From Pseudomonadota bacterium (GTDB taxonomy: Bacteria; Pseudomonadota; Gammaproteobacteria; Steroidobacterales; Steroidobacteraceae), in the NCBI GenBank assembly GCA_023428645.1, contig JAEYXD010000210.1, forward strand, positions 10,227-74,226: a stretch of DNA of 64,000 bases, given 5' to 3'. This document shows positions 59,742 to 64,000 of the stretch, in pieces (the stretch's first letter is position 1; every line of letters begins with the position of its first letter). A program made the position numbers and the translations under genes. The notes below the pieces were generated by a model, which saw only the letters and a list, made by a program, of their open reading frames with translations, was not told the origin of the DNA and made no database searches.

Positions 59742-61190
59742 TTGAGCGCCCATTCCGACACGTCTGCCGGCGAGGGGGCGCAGCGCACCGGTTGGTTGCG
59801 CGCGGTGCTCGTGTATCGCGAGCCCAAGGTGCTCGCGATGTTGTTCCTGGGATTCTCCGCGGGCCTGCCGTTCATGCTCGTGTTCTCCACGTTGTCCGCT
59901 TGGCTGCGCCAAGCGGGCATCGAGCGCACCGCAATCGGCATGTTGTCGTGGGTTGGGCTCGTCTTCACGCTCAAGTTCTTTTGGGCGCCGATCGTCGATC
60001 GGGTTCCGCTGCCGTGGCTGACGAGAGTGCTCGGTCGACGCCGCAGCTGGATGCTCGTTGCCCAAGTCGGCATCGTCGTCGCGCTCGTGCATCTGGCGGC
60101 GAGCGACCCAAGTGCCGGAACGCTCATGCCAATCGCGCTCGCCGCATTGTTCTTGGCATTCTCTTCGGCGACGCAAGACATCGCGCTCGATGCCTGGAGG
60201 ATCGAGTCCGCTCCCGTCGCGATGCAAGGCGCGATGGCCGCCGGATACCAGCTCGGGTACCGTATCGCGATCATCGTCGGTAGTGCCGGCGCTTTGTGGA
60301 TCGCGGCCGATGCGGGGTGGAACGCCGCTTATCTGACGATGGCGGCGCTCGGCTGCATTGGCATCGTGACGACATTGGTAATTGCGGAGCCTGAGGTCGC
60401 CGTGTCGCGAACCTCGTTCGAGCAAGAGGCGCGCGTCGCCCGTTTCTTGGTCGAGAAGGCGCATTGGCCCGAGCCGATGCGCAAGGCGGGCATGTGGTTC
60501 ACCGGTGCGGTCGTCTGCCCGTTCCTCGATTTCTTCGCTCGATACAAGGGCGCGCTCGCCATCTCCATCCTCATCCTCGTCTGCACCTATCGACTGACGG
60601 ATTTCACGATGGGCGTAATGGCAAACCCGTTCTATTTGGATGTGGGTTACACCCTCAAGGAAATTGCCGCTGTCGCGAAGTTCTTCAGCTCGTTCGCGAC
60701 GATTGTCGGCGTTCTAGTTGCCGGCATCATCGTCGCAAAGCTCGGGGCATTGCGCTCGCTCACGGTCGGGATTGTGCTGACGGTCGTCTCGAACCTCGCG
60801 TTCATGACGCTGTCGTTCATTCAGCAGCCAGGCTCGGTCGCGCTCGCAATCGTCGTGAGCTGCGACAATTTCGCCATGGCGATCGCCGGCACGGCGTTCA
60901 TGGCATATTTGTCCAGCCTCACGAGCAGTGCCTACACCGCGACACAGTACGCGCTGTTCAGCTCGCTTTATGCGCTGCCCGGGAAAATCCTCATGGGGCT
61001 GTCGGGCGCTTTTGTCGATCACTTCGGCTATCCGTTGTTCTTCATCTATACATCCGCGCTCAGCATTCCCGCCGCGATCATGATCATTTGGCTCTGGCGC
61101 ATAGCGCCCACGGGCTTTGGGATGGCGCCGCGGCGTGAGCAGTGCAACGCCGATGGCAGAGGCCGGCAGGGCAGGGTGATCATCCGGTGA
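59742..61190 (+). CDS. AmpG-like major facilitator permease
   Basis: A 482-residue MFS transporter with about 12 helices, similar to AmpG, which imports anhydromuropeptides for cell-wall recycling. Similar features: WAPIVDRVPLPWLTRVLGRRRSWMLVAQ, FSSATQDIALDAWRIE, AGYQLGYRIAIIVGSAGALWIA. The start is placed at TTG (59742) 9 bases after AGAGG, because the first ATG lies inside the first helix. The end overlaps a Rieske gene by GTGA. AmpG-like function is an inference; the paralogue could carry other substrates. Confidence 0.82.
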   Translation: MSAHSDTSAGEGAQRTGWLRAVLVYREPKVLAMLFLGFSAGLPFMLVFSTLSAWLRQAGIERTAIGMLSWVGLVFTLKFFWAPIVDRVPLPWLTRVLGRRRSWMLVAQVGIVVALVHLAASDPSAGTLMPIALAALFLAFSSATQDIALDAWRIESAPVAMQGAMAAGYQLGYRIAIIVGSAGALWIAADAGWNAAYLTMAALGCIGIVTTLVIAEPEVAVSRTSFEQEARVARFLVEKAHWPEPMRKAGMWFTGAVVCPFLDFFARYKGALAISILILVCTYRLTDFTMGVMANPFYLDVGYTLKEIAAVAKFFSSFATIVGVLVAGIIVAKLGALRSLTVGIVLTVVSNLAFMTLSFIQQPGSVALAIVVSCDNFAMAIAGTAFMAYLSSLTSSAYTATQYALFSSLYALPGKILMGLSGAFVDHFGYPLFFIYTSALSIPAAIMIIWLWRIAPTGFGMAPRREQCNADGRGRQGRVIIR

Positions 61191-61555
61191 CGCTCGCGGG
61201 CTCGCACACGATTTGTGCGCTCTCCGACCTGGAGGATCCAGGCTCCCGCGCGTTCGCGATCGGCCCTGGGGATTGGCCGTTACGCGGCTTTATCGTGCGC
61301 GTCGGCGACGACGTGTTCGCCTACGTGAATCGCTGCCCGCACGCGGGCCATCCGCTGAACTTCCGCCCCAACGAATTTCTCGCGCCAGACAAAGGCGCGA
61401 TCATGTGTCGGTCGCACGGCGCGATGTTCGAGCGCGCAACCGGGCGATGCATCGCAGGTCCTTGCGCGGGTGAATCACTGCACGCGCTGCGAGTACGCAT
61501 CGAGGCGGGGCTCGTGATCCTCGACGCGGATCGCGAGCTCGAGCGATTCGTCTGA
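61187..61555 (+). CDS. Rieske [2Fe-2S] domain protein
   Basis: A 122-residue soluble Rieske protein. Cluster ligands are Cys and His in NRCPHAGHPLNF and in CRSHGAMFERATGRC (Cys-x-His ... Cys-x2-His). No signal or membrane anchor is seen, so it is a small ferredoxin-type protein for an oxygenase or the like. The start is GTG at 61187 that overlaps the AmpG-like stop (GTGA). Partner unknown. Confidence 0.82.
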   Translation: MTLAGSHTICALSDLEDPGSRAFAIGPGDWPLRGFIVRVGDDVFAYVNRCPHAGHPLNFRPNEFLAPDKGAIMCRSHGAMFERATGRCIAGPCAGESLHALRVRIEAGLVILDADRELERFV

Positions 61556-61576
61556 GCGAAAGCGAATGCGACGCGG

Positions 61577-61909
61577 CTAGAAATCGCGCAGCGCCGGCCA
61601 TTCCGAATAGCCGGACGCTTCGCTGCGATCGAGGCTCGTCAGCGGATCGGTCCAGATCGTCGTCATGCCGAGCTCGCGCTCTGGAGAGTAGTCTTCCGGT
61701 TCGACGTCGACGGAGCCGGTCCAATCTTCGGGCGCCTGCGCTTCTTCGAATTCCTGTTCGTCCCAGGTCTCGAGATCGAGCTCTTCCAGCGTGCCGTCGA
61801 AGTGTTGCACTTCGACCGTGCCGTCATCGCGGTCGATCGCGACGATCTCGAACATCGACCCGTTGGCTCCGCGATACCAATCACCCACGATCGGACTCGG
61901 CGACGTCAT
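61577..61909 (-). CDS. DUF6763-family acidic protein
   Basis: A 110-residue protein rich in Asp and Glu (PIVGDWYRGANGSMFEIVAIDRDDGTVEVQHFDGTLEELDLETWDEQEFEEAQAPEDW). This form is found in many gammaproteobacteria as DUF6763 with no known function. GGAGGAAACC directly precedes the ATG. It is convergent with the Rieske gene. Confidence 0.82.
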   Translation of the reverse strand: MTSPSPIVGDWYRGANGSMFEIVAIDRDDGTVEVQHFDGTLEELDLETWDEQEFEEAQAPEDWTGSVDVEPEDYSPERELGMTTIWTDPLTSLDRSEASGYSEWPALRDF

Positions 61910-62126
61910 GGTTTCCTCCGTACTGAAGCGAGAGTCGCGCTCCTTGCGTGAGCGGCATCCTTGCGTGCGTGGAGTCGTTTGCGTCGGCTTTGTTTTATGC
62001 CTGTGTACGCACGGATTCAAGAGGCATTTTTTCTGCAGGGCACCAACACGCACACGTCCTGAATGACGAAAGACACGTGATCGATCTGAACCCGGTGCGG
62101 CCTTTCGTCAGCAGTCATTGCCCCGG

Positions 62127-62864
62127 TTACTTGCGCCGATACTCCAAGTCCCAAACGCCATGTCCCAAACGATGTCCGCGGCGTTCGAAGCGCGTGAGTG
62201 GACGCACCGATGAGCGCGGCACGTACCCGTCTGTCCCGGCAACGTTTTCAAATTCGGGCGTGGCATCGAGTACTTCGCGCATTTGTAATGCGTAGTGCTC
62301 CCAATCGGTCGCAAGCCGCAACACCCCGCCTGGCGCCAAGATGCGCGCGAGCAATGCGACGAAAGGCGGCTGAATCAAACGCCGCTTGTGATGGCGTTTC
62401 TTGTGCCATGGGTCCGGAAAGAAGACGTGCACGAACGTGATCGAGGCGGCGGGAATCTGGTTGCTCAGGACGTCGACGGCGTCGCGGTCGATCACGCGTA
62501 CGTTCGTGAGCCCGGCGCCTTCCACGCCGAGCAACAAGTGGCCAACGCCCGGCCGGTGCACCTCGATGCCGATGCAATCGATGTCAGGATGCGCTTGCGC
62601 GAACGAGAGCAGCGCTTCGCCCGCGCCGAAGCCGATCTCGAGCATGCGCGGCGCCGCACGCGCGAAGATGCGCTCGAAATCCAGTGCGCCGCTCTGTTCG
62701 GGGATGCCGTATTTCGGCCACAGCTCCTCGAGCGCGCGCTGCTGCGCGGCTGTCGCGCGCCCTGCGCGCAGGACGAAGCTGCGAATGCTGCGGCGGTGAC
62801 CGCCGGGGTTCGCATCCGTGTCGGCGGGGGGGTGGGCGGAATCGGGGTCGTTTGAATGCGTCAT
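62127..62864 (-). CDS. trmB: tRNA (guanine46-N7)-methyltransferase TrmB
   Basis: A 245-residue methyltransferase for m7G46 in tRNA. SAM motif MLEIGFGAGEALLSFAQAHPDIDCIGIEVHRPGV, DRDAVDVL, FFPDPWHKKRHHKRRLIQPPFVALLARIL and WEHYALQM are diagnostic. The N terminus has a Pro/Asp-rich region. It lies between the DUF6763 gene and the LysR gene, all on the minus strand. Confidence 0.95.
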   Translation of the reverse strand: MTHSNDPDSAHPPADTDANPGGHRRSIRSFVLRAGRATAAQQRALEELWPKYGIPEQSGALDFERIFARAAPRMLEIGFGAGEALLSFAQAHPDIDCIGIEVHRPGVGHLLLGVEGAGLTNVRVIDRDAVDVLSNQIPAASITFVHVFFPDPWHKKRHHKRRLIQPPFVALLARILAPGGVLRLATDWEHYALQMREVLDATPEFENVAGTDGYVPRSSVRPLTRFERRGHRLGHGVWDLEYRRK

Positions 62865-62922
62865 CGATGGCTCGGTTGGCCGACTCGTGAGCGAATCGGC
62901 CGCTGTGAATGCTGGTCAGCCC

Positions 62923-63810
62923 TCAAGTCTGCATTCGCAGGTGCTCGAACAGCAAACGTGCCGACGAGGGCAGCACGCCATTCGTGCGCGAACAGAGGAA
63001 GAGCTGGCGCTGCGCCCACGCATTCGTCAGGCGCACGACGCTGAGCGCGAGCGAGCGAATGTAGGCCGTCGTCGCTGCGCGCGGCATGATGCTCACGCCG
63101 AGCCCGGCCGCGACCATCGCGCAGGCCGCGTCGAAGCTCGTCACTTGAACCCGCCAGTTCAAGGTCGTGCCTGCTTCGGTGGCTGCTTGCGTCAGCAGGC
63201 GATGCAGCGAGCTCCCCGCATGCAGTCCCACGAATGGCAGCTCGGCCGCCTCGCTGAAATCGATCGAGCCGCGCACCGCGAGCGGATGATCGGGCTTCAG
63301 GATCAGCGCGAGCTCGTCGGTGCGGAACGGCAAGGTGGTGAGGCCGTCGATCAGCGGCAGCTCGCTCACGATGCCGAAGTCGGCCGTGCCGTCCGCGACG
63401 GCGGCCGCCGTCTCCGAGCTGAGATGTTCTTCGAGATGGACGTGGACGTCCGGATGCGCCAGCGCGAACGAGGCGAGTGCGCGCGGCATGAATTCGACGA
63501 TCGCCGAGATGTTCGCGAAGACGCGCACGTAGCCATGCGCGCCGCTCGCGTGACGGCGCATTTCACCGTCGAGCTGGGTGGCATGGTGCAGCAGCACCCG
63601 GGCGCGAGCGAGCAGGGCATTGCCGGCTGCCGTGAGCTCGACCCCTTTCGCGCCGCGCACGAGCAGCGGCGTGCCGAAGTTGTCCTCCAAGTCGGAAATT
63701 CGCTTGCTCACGGCGGAGGCGACGGTATGTGAGCGCTCGGCCGCGCGGGCGATGCTGCCGGCGTCTGCCACCGCGACGAATAACTCCAAGTCTCTCAAGT
63801 CGAAACGCAC
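62923..63810 (-). CDS. LysR-family transcriptional regulator
   Basis: A 295-residue regulator. Winged HTH: LRDLELFVAVADAGSIARAAERSHTVASAVSKRISDLEDNFGTPLLVRG. The co-inducer domain runs from about 90 to 290 (GYVRVFANISAIVEFMPRALASFALAHPDVHVHLEE). The start codon is GTG with GAGGA upstream. No divergent target gene is on the other side; a tRNA gene is 67 bases away. Target unknown. Confidence 0.9.
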   Translation of the reverse strand: MRFDLRDLELFVAVADAGSIARAAERSHTVASAVSKRISDLEDNFGTPLLVRGAKGVELTAAGNALLARARVLLHHATQLDGEMRRHASGAHGYVRVFANISAIVEFMPRALASFALAHPDVHVHLEEHLSSETAAAVADGTADFGIVSELPLIDGLTTLPFRTDELALILKPDHPLAVRGSIDFSEAAELPFVGLHAGSSLHRLLTQAATEAGTTLNWRVQVTSFDAACAMVAAGLGVSIMPRAATTAYIRSLALSVVRLTNAWAQRQLFLCSRTNGVLPSSARLLFEHLRMQT

Positions 63811-63877
63811 GCTGTCCTCGGTAATGCACTGCCGCAGTTGCCGCGGCCGGCTGGCGGTGCCTAGAATCCGCCCCGGC

Positions 63878-63951
63878 GCGGGTGTAGTTCAATGGTAGAA
63901 CTGTAGCTTCCCAAGCTACTAACGTGGGTTCGATTCCCATCACCCGCTCCA
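63878..63951 (+). tRNA. glyU: tRNA-Gly (anticodon CCC)
   Basis: A 74-nt cloverleaf including encoded CCA. Acceptor GCGGGTG pairs with CACCCGC, discriminator T. D arm has the short GTAGTTCAATGGTAGAAC form, anticodon stem GTAGC/GCTAC with loop TTCCCAA (anticodon CCC), variable loop short, and the T arm GTGGGTTCGATTCCCAT. It resembles E. coli glyU, which reads GGG. Confidence 0.95.
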
Positions 63952-64000
63952 ATCTCGCCGCCCCAAGGGCGCGCGATTGTCAACGTCGAAGCGAAGCCTC

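Overview
The window looks like chromosomal DNA of a GC-rich gammaproteobacterium, probably near the Xanthomonadales, Nevskiales or Steroidobacterales. This is inferred from gene content and order: rsmD|ftsY-ftsE-ftsX-rpoH, coaD|mutM, rpmB-rpmG, radC|coaBC-dut, DUF6279, DUF6763 and Mpo1-like proteins, a YdbH/DUF1318 pair and a PdsR/PdsS-like two-component system. Genes are dense on both strands. I see no prophage, insertion sequence or CRISPR array. Only one spacer exceeds 300 bp (41137-41506).

Layout. 1-3.4 kb: the end of a response regulator, cbpA and an exported metallopeptidase with a GlyGly-CTERM-like tail. 3.5-7.3 kb: a TetR-MFP-ABC ATPase-permease operon behind a TetR-type palindrome. 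7.3-9.7 kb: a PII gene with a sigma-54 promoter and two NtrC-like sites, then quinone oxidoreductase and GST. 9.8-12.9 kb: divergent ilvH and ilvB, then gloA. 13.1-19.7 kb: a lipid-degradation block (acyl-CoA synthetase, a double-HTH TetR regulator, thiolase, FadB-like protein). 19.8-28 kb: TfoX-N protein, TPR protein, cupin, exported SDR with a lipoprotein, a Tat-type epimerase and a sugar dehydrogenase fused to a diheme cytochrome c. 28.2-30.5 kb: glycerophosphodiesterase and a glycerol-kinase-like gene. 30.5-34 kb: a three-gene operon with 4-bp overlaps that includes a response regulator with a membrane segment. 34.2-41.1 kb: an EF-G paralogue, a lipoprotein methyltransferase, DUF6279 and the YdbH / DUF1318 pair. 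41.5-44.7 kb: PdsS/PdsR-like system and a small divergent membrane protein. 44.8-48.5 kb: gcdH, Mpo1-like protein, OmpA lipoprotein, rpoH. 48.6-56.2 kb: ftsXEY, rsmD, coaD, mutM, desaturase, rpmG/rpmB, radC. 56.4-64 kb: coaBC-dut, a coiled-coil protein, pyrE, AmpG-like permease with Rieske protein, DUF6763, trmB, LysR regulator and tRNA-Gly.

The main points of interest are regulatory and architectural. A CIRCE-like element (17 of 18 arm positions match) lies in the rpoH leader. A sigma-54 promoter with two NtrC-like sites 32 bp apart precedes the PII gene. A perfect 8-bp hairpin covers the ribosome binding site of the small membrane-protein gene next to the PdsR-like regulator. A response regulator carries a central membrane segment. 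The YnbE-like and YdbL-like parts of the YdbH system appear fused in one lipoprotein. A 53-bp palindromic repeat occurs twice, 37 kb apart, in opposite orientation.

High GC content makes long antisense open frames common. These were excluded by homology, motifs and start signals. All family assignments come from reading the translated sequence; no search was run.
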